A DNA stretch of 33,842 bases from a virus: the IMG/VR virus record IMGVR_UViG_3300032331_002958, positions 1 through 33,842 of that record; one strand, written 5' to 3'. The notes beneath the pieces are model-generated. The model was not told the DNA's origin and searched no databases. It was given only the letters and a program-made list of their open reading frames with translations. Made by a program: the position numbers and the translations under genes. Positions within the stretch are counted from its first letter, which is position 1. Each line of letters begins with the position of its first letter. Positions 1 to 8,034 of this stretch are shown here, in pieces.

Positions 1-1622
1 AAGTTAGAACCACTAAATCCTGTAATATTTTCAACGAAACTTGATGACGTACCGCTAAATCCGATAGTATTACCAAATTGACTAAAGTAAATTTCACCAC
101 CATTAATTGTTAATCCTGATATTTCAGGAAGAGCACTACATTGATTTGTATCATTACCCCACAAATCAATCAAGTTTAATGAAAATCCTGTTAATGAATT
201 AGCATCATATGTTACCAAACCATTATTATAGAATACTGTCTCACCACTAAAGTATGGTGGTGTTGGAGGATTACCTTCAGATTGCATAAATGTGTAACCA
301 TATTCAACAACCTGTGTAATACCTGAACAACATACTGATGTTGCACTCCAAGATGATGTTAATCCGGTATAAGTTTTAACGTTGTTAATATAAACATATG
401 GACCATCAGGTATGTTAGTTGTACCTGTCATAGGTTGACACCATGTAACTATGGCGACGAATCCCATTATTGTTCCCCCTGACCTCCAATATCCAGAACC
501 AGGTCCCGCACAACCAGGTTCACATAAATCATAGTCCAAGTAAATAGCGTTGTTATTGTTAGGTCGTGTGTTCCCTGTTGAGATATTAATATCGTTTTGT
601 GTTCCTGTAAACTTGTATTCAAGACACTCACATGGAAGTGTTGGTGTTGGTGTTAAAGTATTTGTTGGTGTTTGGGTATTTGTTGGTGTTGGACTTGGTG
701 TAATACAAGGAACTACACACTCATTATTAAGAGATGTGGAAATTCCATTGTAAAGTTGACGTTTATCTAAACATATTTCAATACCACTAGTGGTACCACT
801 TTGGTAAACACCACAACAATCTGTATAATACCAAGATGCACCGTCAGTAACGCCAGAGTAACAATATATTAGTGTCGGTGTTACCGTTGGTGTGCTAGTT
901 GGTGTTTCAGTATTTGTCGGTGTTACCGTTGGTGTTTCAGTATTTGTTGGTGTTAAAGTATTTGTTGGTGTTAAAGTGTTTGTTGGTGTTGGTGTTGGAG
1001 TATTTGTTATTGTTGAAGTAATGGTATTTGTCGGTGTAACGGTTGGTGTTGGTGTTAACGTTTTTGTTGCTGTAACTGAAGGTGTTGGCGTTGGTGTTTG
1101 CGTTTTTGTTGTAGTTACCGTAGGTGTTACCGTAGGTGTTTGTGTTGGAGTGGAAGATATTGCTCTAGTAGGTGTATTACTTGGTGTTGGCGTTGGAGTA
1201 CAAGGTGGTGAAATAACACTACAAAGTCTTTTTGTAACAACACTATTTCCAGTTGCTCCTGATATTTTAAAACCGTCACTAATACAATAAGATGGTGAAA
1301 AAGTGGTTCTTGCATTAATTTGAACGTTAATTAAATTTGAACAACAATCTCTGAATGAAACCGCAATTCTATAACTATTGTTATTTCTAATTGTAACATT
1401 AGAACATGTAAATGCCGTTGATACTGGTGGCCATCCTACTGGTGGTGATATAAATTGAGATTGGAAAGCCGTTTGTAAACTATCATCAATATACCAAACA
1501 TCAACAGTTTGATTTGGTTTTAATTCTACGTTAGAAATAAATGCAGCATCGCTACATCTTTTATATTGATAAACACTTATTTGAGATAAATTGTTGGTGA
1601 TAGTAGATTTGAAACAACCCAT
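1..1622 (-). CDS. Multidomain virion/adhesin-type protein with Thr/Pro linkers (C-terminus cut by window edge)
   Basis: The frame opens with ATG at 1622 and reads without a stop past base 1, giving at least 540 residues. It looks like beads on a string: an N-terminal globular part (about 1-141), a Thr/Pro linker (142-250), a Cys-containing bead (251-306), a short Thr/Pro linker (307-330), and a large Cys/Gly/Tyr-rich domain running off the window. The N-terminus (KSTITN, VDVWY, WPP) is paralogous to the whole 69-residue product at 27065-27274. The bead (pattern YxxDCxG...IxLC/IxIC) resembles one in the neighbouring 496-residue protein. No signal peptide or membrane segment is visible, as expected for a virion component. 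I infer a tail-fibre or head-decoration role from the architecture and the neighbours; the exact function is unknown. The real length cannot be judged. Confidence 0.8.
   Translation of the reverse strand, partial: MGCFKSTITNNLSQISVYQYKRCSDAAFISNVELKPNQTVDVWYIDDSLQTAFQSQFISPPVGWPPVSTAFTCSNVTIRNNNSYRIAVSFRDCCSNLINVQINARTTFSPSYCISDGFKISGATGNSVVTKRLCSVISPPCTPTPTPSNTPTRAISSTPTQTPTVTPTVTTTKTQTPTPTPSVTATKTLTPTPTVTPTNTITSTITNTPTPTPTNTLTPTNTLTPTNTETPTVTPTNTETPTSTPTVTPTLIYCYSGVTDGASWYYTDCCGVYQSGTTSGIEICLDKRQLYNGISTSLNNECVVPCITPSPTPTNTQTPTNTLTPTPTLPCECLEYKFTGTQNDINISTGNTRPNNNNAIYLDYDLCEPGCAGPGSGYWRSGGTIMGFVAIVTWCQPMTGTTNIPDGPYVYINNVKTYTGLTSSWSATSVCCSGITQVVEYGYTFMQSEGNPPTPPYFSGETVFYNNGLVTYDANSLTGFSLNLIDLWGNDTNQCSALPEISGLTINGGEIYFSQFGNTIGFSGTSSSFVENITGFSGSN
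633..704 (-). repeat. Short Thr/Pro-encoding low-complexity tract
   Basis: Degenerate 6-base units (GGTGTT on the plus strand) encode Thr-Pro/Thr-Asn dipeptides, residues 307-330 of the protein starting at 1622. It separates the Cys-containing bead from the C-terminal domain. Confidence 0.8.
873..1199 (-). repeat. Long Thr/Pro-encoding low-complexity tract
   Basis: About 330 bases of degenerate GGTGTT-type repeats (plus strand) encode a linker in which about every second residue is Thr, with Pro, Asn and Val between (residues 142-250). The same kind of tract occurs three times in the gene at 2789-4279, so the loci could recombine with each other or change length by slippage. Confidence 0.85.
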
Positions 1623-1641
1623 AGTTTAATTATTAAAAATT

Positions 1642-2727
1642 TTAAGATAAAAGACCTGTAAGATAATTTGTTGTCATATCTGTCCAAGTACCAGCTGATG
1701 TTGTATTATTATATGTGTAGGATGAAAACCCATCAACTTGAACATACGATTCATATCCATCATCAGTATTGATAAAGAGTCCATCACAGAAAAATACAGG
1801 ATTTTGAGACGGTACACCTAAAGCAGATGCGGTTCCAGCTGTAATGGCACCTGGTAAATTTTGATGTAAGAATTCTTTTGCACTATCTCTAATTGTTTCA
1901 GTAGCGTATTTCATTGCGTTACCGTATGTCATTCCTGATAATACAGCTCTTTCTGGCCATAAGATAGTTTGAAGATAATAGAATTCATAATCTCCGCCAC
2001 CTGTCCAACCTGAATATTGTGGTTCTGTTGCTCCAGATGTGGTAACAACGGATATTGCTCCTGCAACAGCTCCACATGTACTTGAAGGTGTGGTACCACT
2101 TACATTACCTCTACGGAAAATTTGACCAACGGACCCACCAGATGTTATTCCAATGTGTGGTGTACTTGTAATAAACAAGGTGCCTCCTGAAGCGGTGGTA
2201 CCTGTTGTAATATGACTTGCCCATGCTCCCAATCCAACTTGACCAACAAATGGAAAACCTGCTAAACCTCCTGACATAAATGGTCCAAGAAGTGAGTTTG
2301 TTGATGTTGGAAACTGACCAATATTGTTAATTCCTTGAAATACAGGTGCGTCAACGTCATCAGAACAAATTCCTTCAGCAAAAACAATATCTTCAGGAGC
2401 AAAACCTAAGTTTTGTATGTATCCCGTAGTATATGAACCCCAAAAACTAGATAGGACAGACCCACTAAAGACTGAATTTACTGTTGTGGTATAGGCTGAT
2501 TGTGCTGGTGGAGGTTCAGGTACAAATAAAGTATAAGGTGCTCCACCATATTCAACAATGTTTAATGTATATGTTCCATATGGAAAAGTTGAGTAATAAT
2601 TAAATGGTATTGTTTGTGCACTCAATTGAACAATGGTTCCACCTGTTGTTGCTGAAAAAGTAGTAGGGTTTGATGTTTTACCTATTAAATTGCTACTTGT
2701 TATTCTAATTCCTTCTATTGATGACAT
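1642..2727 (-). CDS. Anchor module plus LCIB/theta-type carbonic-anhydrase-like domain
   Basis: 361 residues. Residues 1-70 resemble the N-terminus of the 496-residue adhesin next door (TIPF-x-YY, then GTY). Residues about 105-335 match, by my memory of the family, the LCIB/LCIC (CGHR, theta-type) carbonic anhydrases. The matches in order are CSDD at 121-124 for CRDE, a Gly-rich stretch ending GAWASH at 167-172 for the KAGLSH region, TPHIGI at 189-194 for FPHIAI, VGQIFRRG at 200-207 for VGQISRPG, STCGA at 216-220 for AACGA, and EPQYS at 235-239 for EPEYS. The three expected zinc ligands, Cys121, His191 and Cys218, are present, as are Asp123 and Arg205/206 as candidates for the Asp-Arg pair. 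The family hydrates CO2 or is structurally related to enzymes that do; activity here is inference. The gene sits in an adhesin cluster with a late-promoter-like box 14 bases upstream, which suggests a virion protein. Alternative: a fold relative used only for binding. Confidence 0.7.
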   Translation of the reverse strand: MSSIEGIRITSSNLIGKTSNPTTFSATTGGTIVQLSAQTIPFNYYSTFPYGTYTLNIVEYGGAPYTLFVPEPPPAQSAYTTTVNSVFSGSVLSSFWGSYTTGYIQNLGFAPEDIVFAEGICSDDVDAPVFQGINNIGQFPTSTNSLLGPFMSGGLAGFPFVGQVGLGAWASHITTGTTASGGTLFITSTPHIGITSGGSVGQIFRRGNVSGTTPSSTCGAVAGAISVVTTSGATEPQYSGWTGGGDYEFYYLQTILWPERAVLSGMTYGNAMKYATETIRDSAKEFLHQNLPGAITAGTASALGVPSQNPVFFCDGLFINTDDGYESYVQVDGFSSYTYNNTTSAGTWTDMTTNYLTGLLS

Positions 2728-2741
2728 AATATTTTTTATTA

Positions 2742-2749
2742 ATAAATAT
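2742..2749 (-). promoter_or_regulatory. Candidate late promoter box ATATTTAT
   Basis: Reads ATATTTAT then TAATAAA on the minus strand, 14 bases before the start codon at 2727. It matches the recurrent RTATTTAT-(1-4)-TAAA element described in the findings. It overlaps the decayed copy of the upstream gene's 60-bp repeat. Confidence 0.5.
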
Positions 2750-3019
2750 TACCATATGTTAAATCATCATTTAAAATGTATAAAGATTTTAAATTCCTGA
2801 CCAAACTATGTTATATATTAAATCGTCATTTGGAATATCTGAGGCATTTACGTTATTTGCGGGAATATTACCATAAATTAAATCATCATTTGGAATATCT
2901 AAAGAATTTATATTATTTGCGGGAATGTTGGTATAAATTAAATCATCATTTGGAATATCTAAAGAATTTATATTATTTGCCGGAATGTTGGTATATAATA
3001 AATCATCGTTAGGTATTGA
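2745..3019 (-). repeat. 60-bp tandem repeat array (20-residue units) with a decayed copy after the stop codon
   Basis: Three near-identical 60-base units and a half unit encode residues 421-490 of the adjacent adhesin (2810-3019). The unit is NIPANNINSLDIPNDDLIYT with small changes. A further copy lies beyond the stop codon, at about 2745-2775: it would read LNDDLTYGN, but in a different frame. The array therefore once extended further, or the gene end has been moved by a frameshift. Confidence 0.85.
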
Positions 3020-4279
3020 AGAATATGTCAAATTATTTGACGGTGCTGGCGTTTTAGTTGGTGTTGGTGTTAAAGTTGGTGTTGGTGTTAAAGTTGATGT
3101 TTGTGTATTTGTTGGAGTTAGTGTTGGAGTTTGAGTGTTTGTTGGTGTATTAGTTTGAGTTACTGTCTGTGTAGGTGTATTTGTGGGTGTCTGAGTCGGT
3201 GTTGGAGTTGGTGGCGGGCATAATCCCAAATCAGTTATTACTAATGAATTTACACCACCAGTTCTTATTACGCTGTTTTTTCTTGCACATAATAAAATGT
3301 CAGGGTTAGGAGGTAATATATTACCCGTTATTAAACCGCCATTACAATCAATATATGAATAAATTACATTTCCAAGGGATGAATCATTAGATAATTGGTA
3401 ATATTGACAACCTGTATAATTTTTAGTTGGTGTTGGTGTTGGAGTATTTGATTTAGTTGGCGTTGTAGTTTTTGTTGGTGTTACCGTAACTGTAGATGTG
3501 TTGGTTGGTGTGTTACTTGGTGTCACACTGGCGGTTACTGTTGGAGTTATTGTGTTAGTTGGTGTTACTGTTGGAGTTACCGTATTAGTAGGAGTGACCG
3601 ATGGTGTAATTGTATTAGTAGGTGTAACCGATGGTGTTGGAGTCGGTGTTTCAGTTGCGGTTGGTGTTAAACCGATAGTTACCGTTGGTGTTGGTGTCAC
3701 TGTACTTGTAGGTGTTACTGACGGACAGGCTCCTTGACTTTCCAAATCAAAACCATTGTAATAATATACAATACCAGAATTTGTGTAATATCCTACAGGT
3801 GCAAAAGTTGTGAAATTTGAGTTAAGGTATGCATTTTGGAACGGAGTATAAAATGGTTCATCAAAATATAATCTAACCGTATTGTTAGAATAACACGAAT
3901 TATATATTGTATTACCACTTGTAAATAATGTGTTATAAATTCCCGAAGTTTTTGTTATTGTTGGTGTTGGTGTTAAGGTTGGTGTTTGAGTTGCCGTTGG
4001 TGTAAGTCCTGTTGTTACTGTAGGTGTTGGTGTAAGCGTTGGTGTAAGCGTTGGTGTAGGTGTAGGACACGCTCCACTAACAACCAATGGATAAGTGGTA
4101 TCTGTACCTGAAAAATAAATAAAATATGTTCCTTGTGGTGAATTATCTGGTGGATAGTATGTGAATGGTATTGTCTCATTACCTAATTGGTATGTCAAAT
4201 TATCACTGGCATCCAAAAAAGTAACTTGACAAGTTTGTCCTGAAAATTTTACACTTGAAATGAAAATACCGCAAGCCAT
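2789..4279 (-). CDS. Beads-on-a-string virion adhesin with Thr/Pro linkers and C-terminal 20-residue repeats
   Basis: 496 residues. Order: N-terminal module 1-71 (similar to residues 1-70 of the carbonic-anhydrase-like protein downstream), linker 72-112, bead 113-186, long linker 187-286, bead 287-354, linker 355-416, then tandem repeats 417-490 ending in a short tail. The linkers are about half Thr with alternating Pro, Asn or Val, like mucin-type or extended stalk sequences. The second bead (YSYIDCNGG, then ILLCARK) resembles the bead in the gene at 1-1622. No enzyme motif, signal peptide or membrane segment is seen. Only 5 bases separate its start from the stop of the preceding 716-residue gene, so they are probably co-transcribed. 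A tail-fibre or surface-binding role is inferred from architecture only. Confidence 0.8.
   Translation of the reverse strand: MACGIFISSVKFSGQTCQVTFLDASDNLTYQLGNETIPFTYYPPDNSPQGTYFIYFSGTDTTYPLVVSGACPTPTPTLTPTLTPTPTVTTGLTPTATQTPTLTPTPTITKTSGIYNTLFTSGNTIYNSCYSNNTVRLYFDEPFYTPFQNAYLNSNFTTFAPVGYYTNSGIVYYYNGFDLESQGACPSVTPTSTVTPTPTVTIGLTPTATETPTPTPSVTPTNTITPSVTPTNTVTPTVTPTNTITPTVTASVTPSNTPTNTSTVTVTPTKTTTPTKSNTPTPTPTKNYTGCQYYQLSNDSSLGNVIYSYIDCNGGLITGNILPPNPDILLCARKNSVIRTGGVNSLVITDLGLCPPPTPTPTQTPTNTPTQTVTQTNTPTNTQTPTLTPTNTQTSTLTPTPTLTPTPTKTPAPSNNLTYSSIPNDDLLYTNIPANNINSLDIPNDDLIYTNIPANNINSLDIPNDDLIYGNIPANNVNASDIPNDDLIYNIVWSGI
3422..3721 (-). repeat. Longest Thr/Pro-encoding tract (with flanking tracts at 3032-3217 and 3944-4066)
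   Basis: Degenerate GGTGTT-type repeats encode residues 187-286. Sister tracts encode residues 355-416 and 72-112 of the same protein. Unit order is irregular, which suggests expansion and contraction rather than a fixed period. Confidence 0.85.
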
Positions 4280-4284
4280 CTTAA

Positions 4285-6435
4285 TTAAATATATTCATAG
4301 TAAAAGTCCCCATCTATATTAACATTACAATCTTTACAATATGGGTTCAAAAGTTTATACCGATTTTTCAAAATTCTAGCATTGTGTTGTATTTCGGGAA
4401 CTGATAATGGCTTTGCATATAGATTAAATGTTGAAATCCCACCATCAAATGTTCCCCCAAAATTTTGTTCAATTAAAATATTCGTGGTTAAAGCACTTAA
4501 ACTAGTTCCACTTAATATATTTGGTGGAAAACATTCAGGGTCTTGAATATATTGGTTAATAAAACTTGTTGGCATTGCACTGAACACTAAATTCTCATGT
4601 AAACCTTGTGTTCCACCACCCCAAGATATATTAAATGGTACACCAACTTGGGTTTCTTTTGGTCCGTATAAACCACGTGGTATGATTTCTTCAACATTAT
4701 CAAATGTTACAAAATGTTTTCCATTTACATAGATTTTAAATTTACCTTTACGATAATCTTTTTCTAATAACCAATTATTATTTAATTCAACCAATTCAAT
4801 AACTGGTGGTACTAACTGATAATGTGTTATTGGTGGTGATATTAATGAAACGGAATTTTGGTTTGTTGATGCGGTGTATGGAATAGAGGTAATTATACCT
4901 AATCCACCACGATAAACTAAATCACATTTATCAAACCATGTGTATCGTTCAAAAACGGCATCAATTAAAACCCAATGTTCTTGTTCATCATATGTGGTTC
5001 CACTACAAATATCATATATTCCTTTTTCTGAACAATAATTGTTAATTGAATATCCTGTTACGGATTCTTTAGTTAATGTTTCACAAGCTCCTGTAAAAAC
5101 ACAATCTCCTGTGAAGGTCAAAGTTCTTACACAAATTTTTGGATTGTGTGGGTCACCACTAAATCTTATGGCTAAAGCATTTGACATTGAGTCGTACCAT
5201 GTATTTAAATCATCAACCCAATCTTGAGGTCCCGTACAACATGGTGTGTTGGTATAATGGTAATTTGTGGTTCCTGTTGGTGGGTAAACACTATAACAAT
5301 TTGAAACATTATATTCTAAAAAGTTTGGTTTATCAATTAACCAAAATTCAAACTCCGTTGGGTTAACTCTTTCCGTTACTGTAAAACCAATATAACCTGT
5401 TGTTGCAGTATATCCTGTTACGGTTCCCAAAACATAATTTTCAAAATCGTGATAAACTAAAATTTCATCACCTGTTTCCCACAATAAATTTGGTGTAATT
5501 GATAATAACCCACCAACATGTGACATATTAAAATATGTTGTTGATGATGACGTATAACCAGGATTTAAATCATTACACATACATGTTGTTTCACCTGTTA
5601 ATGTTTCGGTTACACGAGTGTAAGCGGTATAACCTGAATTTGGTCCATTTGCGTGGTGCCAATATTTGTTCTCACCTCTTGTTCCCATGTAAAAAAATAT
5701 TCCAGCATTGTTAGGATAATATTCATTTAATGTTGTTTGACCTGATTGTGGAACATATTCATTAATAAATCTTGGTTTTAATGTCAGTTCAACGGTCCAA
5801 CCTTTAGGATACCTTTCAGGTAAAATTTGATAATCGTAACCAAATAATTCATAAAACCCTTGATAAAAACCACCATATAATTCATTATAAATTCCAACTT
5901 CATCTGCGTTATATGAAACAATTTCATACATTGTACCTGCAGTTACACCAGAAAATCTATGATTTGGATTCCAAGTATAACCCGTAACCTGATGAAACTT
6001 TAATCTTCTATCAAATTTTAATCTATCAAATTTTTCATTATTAGGTAATAATCCATTAGTGTATGTTATGGTTTGACCTGTCATTTGAGTAACCAATCCA
6101 TTGTCAGTTCCTGTCAAACCAATATCACAAATTGTTTTTGATGAAAAACAACTTAAATCTAATTGTAAATCATTATAATAATTTTCAGAAATAATTATGT
6201 TTTCAGGAACATAATCACCATACTCCAATATATAACCTTCACTTGAACCTGAACTATTAAGGTCCATTTTAACTGGTAAAACATTTCCATCATTAGAACC
6301 AATAATCAATGGTGAGAATACAACTTCTTCACTATATTCACGTTCATCATTAGATAATGAAAGGTCTTCAACCTGTTGAACAGGTTGTAAATACCATTTA
6401 TTATATACATATTGGTTAATGTTCTGATAAGCCAT
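4285..6435 (-). CDS. Large virion structural protein, probably with a LamG/concanavalin-A-like domain
   Basis: 716 residues, the largest product here. The N-terminus (NQYVYNKWYL, then DEREYSEEVVFSP) and the central stretch GGFYQGFYELFGYDY fit a structural family I know from T4-like phages of Bacteroidota. The middle (GWTVELTLKPRF, then AGIFFYMGTRGENKYWHH) and the end (ISTFNLYAKPLSVPEIQHN) have the look of LamG/concanavalin-like beta-sandwich domains, in which a similar phrase closes the domain. It is first in the minus-strand adhesin run and has two promoter-like motifs upstream. A role in the tail fibre or baseplate periphery is inferred. No catalytic motif is seen. Confidence 0.75.
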   Translation of the reverse strand: MAYQNINQYVYNKWYLQPVQQVEDLSLSNDEREYSEEVVFSPLIIGSNDGNVLPVKMDLNSSGSSEGYILEYGDYVPENIIISENYYNDLQLDLSCFSSKTICDIGLTGTDNGLVTQMTGQTITYTNGLLPNNEKFDRLKFDRRLKFHQVTGYTWNPNHRFSGVTAGTMYEIVSYNADEVGIYNELYGGFYQGFYELFGYDYQILPERYPKGWTVELTLKPRFINEYVPQSGQTTLNEYYPNNAGIFFYMGTRGENKYWHHANGPNSGYTAYTRVTETLTGETTCMCNDLNPGYTSSSTTYFNMSHVGGLLSITPNLLWETGDEILVYHDFENYVLGTVTGYTATTGYIGFTVTERVNPTEFEFWLIDKPNFLEYNVSNCYSVYPPTGTTNYHYTNTPCCTGPQDWVDDLNTWYDSMSNALAIRFSGDPHNPKICVRTLTFTGDCVFTGACETLTKESVTGYSINNYCSEKGIYDICSGTTYDEQEHWVLIDAVFERYTWFDKCDLVYRGGLGIITSIPYTASTNQNSVSLISPPITHYQLVPPVIELVELNNNWLLEKDYRKGKFKIYVNGKHFVTFDNVEEIIPRGLYGPKETQVGVPFNISWGGGTQGLHENLVFSAMPTSFINQYIQDPECFPPNILSGTSLSALTTNILIEQNFGGTFDGGISTFNLYAKPLSVPEIQHNARILKNRYKLLNPYCKDCNVNIDGDFYYEYI

Positions 6436-6440
6436 ATTAG

Positions 6441-6448
6441 ATAAATAC
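6441..6448 (-). promoter_or_regulatory. Candidate late promoter box GTATTTAT
   Basis: Minus-strand GTATTTAT, 5 bases before the start codon at 6435. A perfect T4-type TATAAATA also lies on the minus strand at 6460-6467, 24 bases before that start, so either could serve this gene. Confidence 0.45.
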
Positions 6449-6458
6449 CTTTGACGCA

Positions 6459-6466
6459 GTATTTAT
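6459..6466 (+). promoter_or_regulatory. Candidate late promoter box GTATTTAT
   Basis: Plus-strand GTATTTAT followed by AGTAAA, exactly 14 bases before the start at 6481. With the box at 6441-6448 it gives one copy per strand in a 45-base divergent region, each facing its own gene. Confidence 0.55.
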
Positions 6467-6480
6467 AGTAAAAAACTAAA

Positions 6481-7278
6481 ATGATTGAGTTTGGAAAAGA
6501 GTATTATTCAGAAAATACATATTTCTTTTTGAAAAAAAGAGAAACTAGAATTGATGTGTATTTTTCAAATGGGAATTCGTTAAATGAAGCCAGAAATTCT
6601 GACGATGTAGTTTCACTACCATTGAGTGAAGAAAAAAATATTAAATTGGTTGTTGAAAAAATTATAAAATCAAAGAAAAAATTTTCAAAAAAAGATTTAA
6701 AAAAAATAATTACAAAAATTTCACCTGAAAAAGAAGAAATTGATGAATTAATTGATTTTGACGGAACATTGAGTAATTCAAAAATACCAATTCACGACCC
6801 TACATTATCACCAACTAAAACTATGGACCAAACCGTCTTCTCAACAAGACAAGCAGGAAACCCGCTTACACGTGGATATAGGGTCTATTACGGTGAAAGT
6901 CTTCAAAGAGAAGAAGATATGTCAAAAGCGTTTGGTTATGAAGAAACCAAAGATTTACCACCTGATGAAACTATTGAGGTTTTGGCTGATATGGGTGTTG
7001 AAGACCCTGAAGGTAGAGCTTTAGAATTTGGTAAAGACCCAAAATTTGATAAAAAGAAAAAAAAGGGTGCTGATATGAGAATTCTTACTTTGGAGAGAGA
7101 AAAAATGATTAAAGTTCTTGAAGATATTCTTACTAAAAAAAGTAAAGATTCTGATGTTCATTCAAAAGAATTAAAAACTTCCAAAATATTTATAAAGAAT
7201 TTAAAATCTCTTAAAAAAATGGCTGAAAAAGAGGGTTTATCTACTTCAGACATAATTAAATTGATGAAAGATGAATAA
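6481..7278 (+). CDS. Conserved phage protein of unknown function
   Basis: 265 residues, charged and Lys-rich, with few hydrophobic stretches. A Lys-rich segment lies at about 62-83. A central part (DGTLSNSKIPI, then TRGYRVYYGES, then SKAFGYEETKD) resembles a conserved protein of Bacteroidota T4-like phages as I remember them. The C-terminal third is helical and basic (EREKMIKVLEDILTKK, then LKSLKKMAEKEG), so nucleic-acid or scaffold binding is possible but not shown. It opens the long plus-strand run under a late-type promoter box, and its end overlaps the next gene by 8 bases. I do not know its function. Confidence 0.75.
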   Translation: MIEFGKEYYSENTYFFLKKRETRIDVYFSNGNSLNEARNSDDVVSLPLSEEKNIKLVVEKIIKSKKKFSKKDLKKIITKISPEKEEIDELIDFDGTLSNSKIPIHDPTLSPTKTMDQTVFSTRQAGNPLTRGYRVYYGESLQREEDMSKAFGYEETKDLPPDETIEVLADMGVEDPEGRALEFGKDPKFDKKKKKGADMRILTLEREKMIKVLEDILTKKSKDSDVHSKELKTSKIFIKNLKSLKKMAEKEGLSTSDIIKLMKDE

Positions 7279-7738
7279 AGATTTATACGGCAAAGCTTGG
7301 CAATTTCCAAAACATATGCAAGACCATATGAAAATTTGTTTTGCAAAAGTAAAAAATGCCGATTCAAATGTTGAGGGTTTTAATAGAAATAAAAGATTAC
7401 AATCAACAATTAATATTGGTTATCCCGAATTAAAACGTATTAAAAATTTTTTTGATACTTATACTGGAAAACCACAAGATGCTCCGTTTATTTTAAATGG
7501 TGAAAATAAAATGAAAGATTTTGTTAATTCAATTCTTTCGGGAGCAAGACAATCACTATCAACATCTCAAACCATTAGAAATAATACTGGGATGCAAATG
7601 GATAGAGATGACCTACCAAACCCAAATGTAAATTTAAACTTATCTCAAGACACGGCAAACAAATCAAAATTAGAAAAGTATAATTTACAAGTAACTGAAA
7701 GCCTTAAAAGGATAAATGAAATAATGATTAAACTCTAA
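7271..7738 (+). CDS. Conserved phage protein of unknown function
   Basis: 155 residues. Starts inside the last codons of the preceding gene (8-base overlap), which suggests translational coupling. The N-terminus (NKDLYGKAWQFP) and the segment GYPELKRIKNFFD resemble a small conserved family of Bacteroidota T4-like phages. The middle (GENKMKDFVNSILSGAR) looks helical; the rest is polar and probably flexible. No catalytic motif, membrane segment or DNA-binding fold is recognisable. Five bases separate it from the next gene. Confidence 0.7.
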   Translation: MNKDLYGKAWQFPKHMQDHMKICFAKVKNADSNVEGFNRNKRLQSTINIGYPELKRIKNFFDTYTGKPQDAPFILNGENKMKDFVNSILSGARQSLSTSQTIRNNTGMQMDRDDLPNPNVNLNLSQDTANKSKLEKYNLQVTESLKRINEIMIKL

Positions 7739-7743
7739 AAACT

Positions 7744-8034
7744 ATGATTCAAATTCCAATAGATTTATCTCAAACAGAAAAAAACACATTAACAGTTGTT
7801 GCTGATTCTAGAAGACAAATAAACATCGTTAAAAATGACTACAATGAGGTTGGTAATCAATATGGTCTTACAAATCCAGACGCTTTGGCGGATGGAGATA
7901 ATGCTGGTAGAGGAACCGGTGTGTTCTTGGATATCTTTAACGACAGAGCTGGTACTTCAACCGATATTTTTGAAAGAAAAAATAACATAAAAATTAATAA
8001 ATTTAACGCAGATAAAATTTATCCTGATTTTTAA
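7744..8034 (+). CDS. Small conserved phage protein of unknown function
   Basis: 96 residues. Starts IQIPIDLSQTEKNTL. The core ADSRRQINIVKNDYNEVGNQ, the Gly/Asp-rich ALADGDNAGRGTG and the tail KINKFNADKIYPDF fit a small conserved family that travels with its neighbours in related phages. Its stop overlaps the next start (TAATG). A virion or assembly role is only inferred from context. Confidence 0.65.
   Translation: MIQIPIDLSQTEKNTLTVVADSRRQINIVKNDYNEVGNQYGLTNPDALADGDNAGRGTGVFLDIFNDRAGTSTDIFERKNNIKINKFNADKIYPDF

Noticed and set aside
550-1290. Plus-strand open frames made mostly of Val-Gly-Val repeats (also at 3498-3737)
   Set aside because: They are the complement of Thr/Pro linker DNA read in another frame. 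The minus-strand frames give sensible multidomain proteins, so these are shadows.
2776-3012. Plus-strand open frame of repeated Leu/Tyr/His-rich units
   Set aside because: It is the antisense reading of the 60-bp repeat array of the 496-residue protein. It has no start context, and its repeat is explained by the minus-strand gene.
2745-3019. Repeat array considered as a CRISPR array
   Set aside because: The units are contiguous 60-bp coding repeats with no unique spacers and keep frame as 20-residue units.
633-4066. Variable adhesin repeats considered as a diversity-generating retroelement target
   Set aside because: No reverse transcriptase gene or template repeat is seen, and the repeats look like slippage products, not adenine-specific variation.
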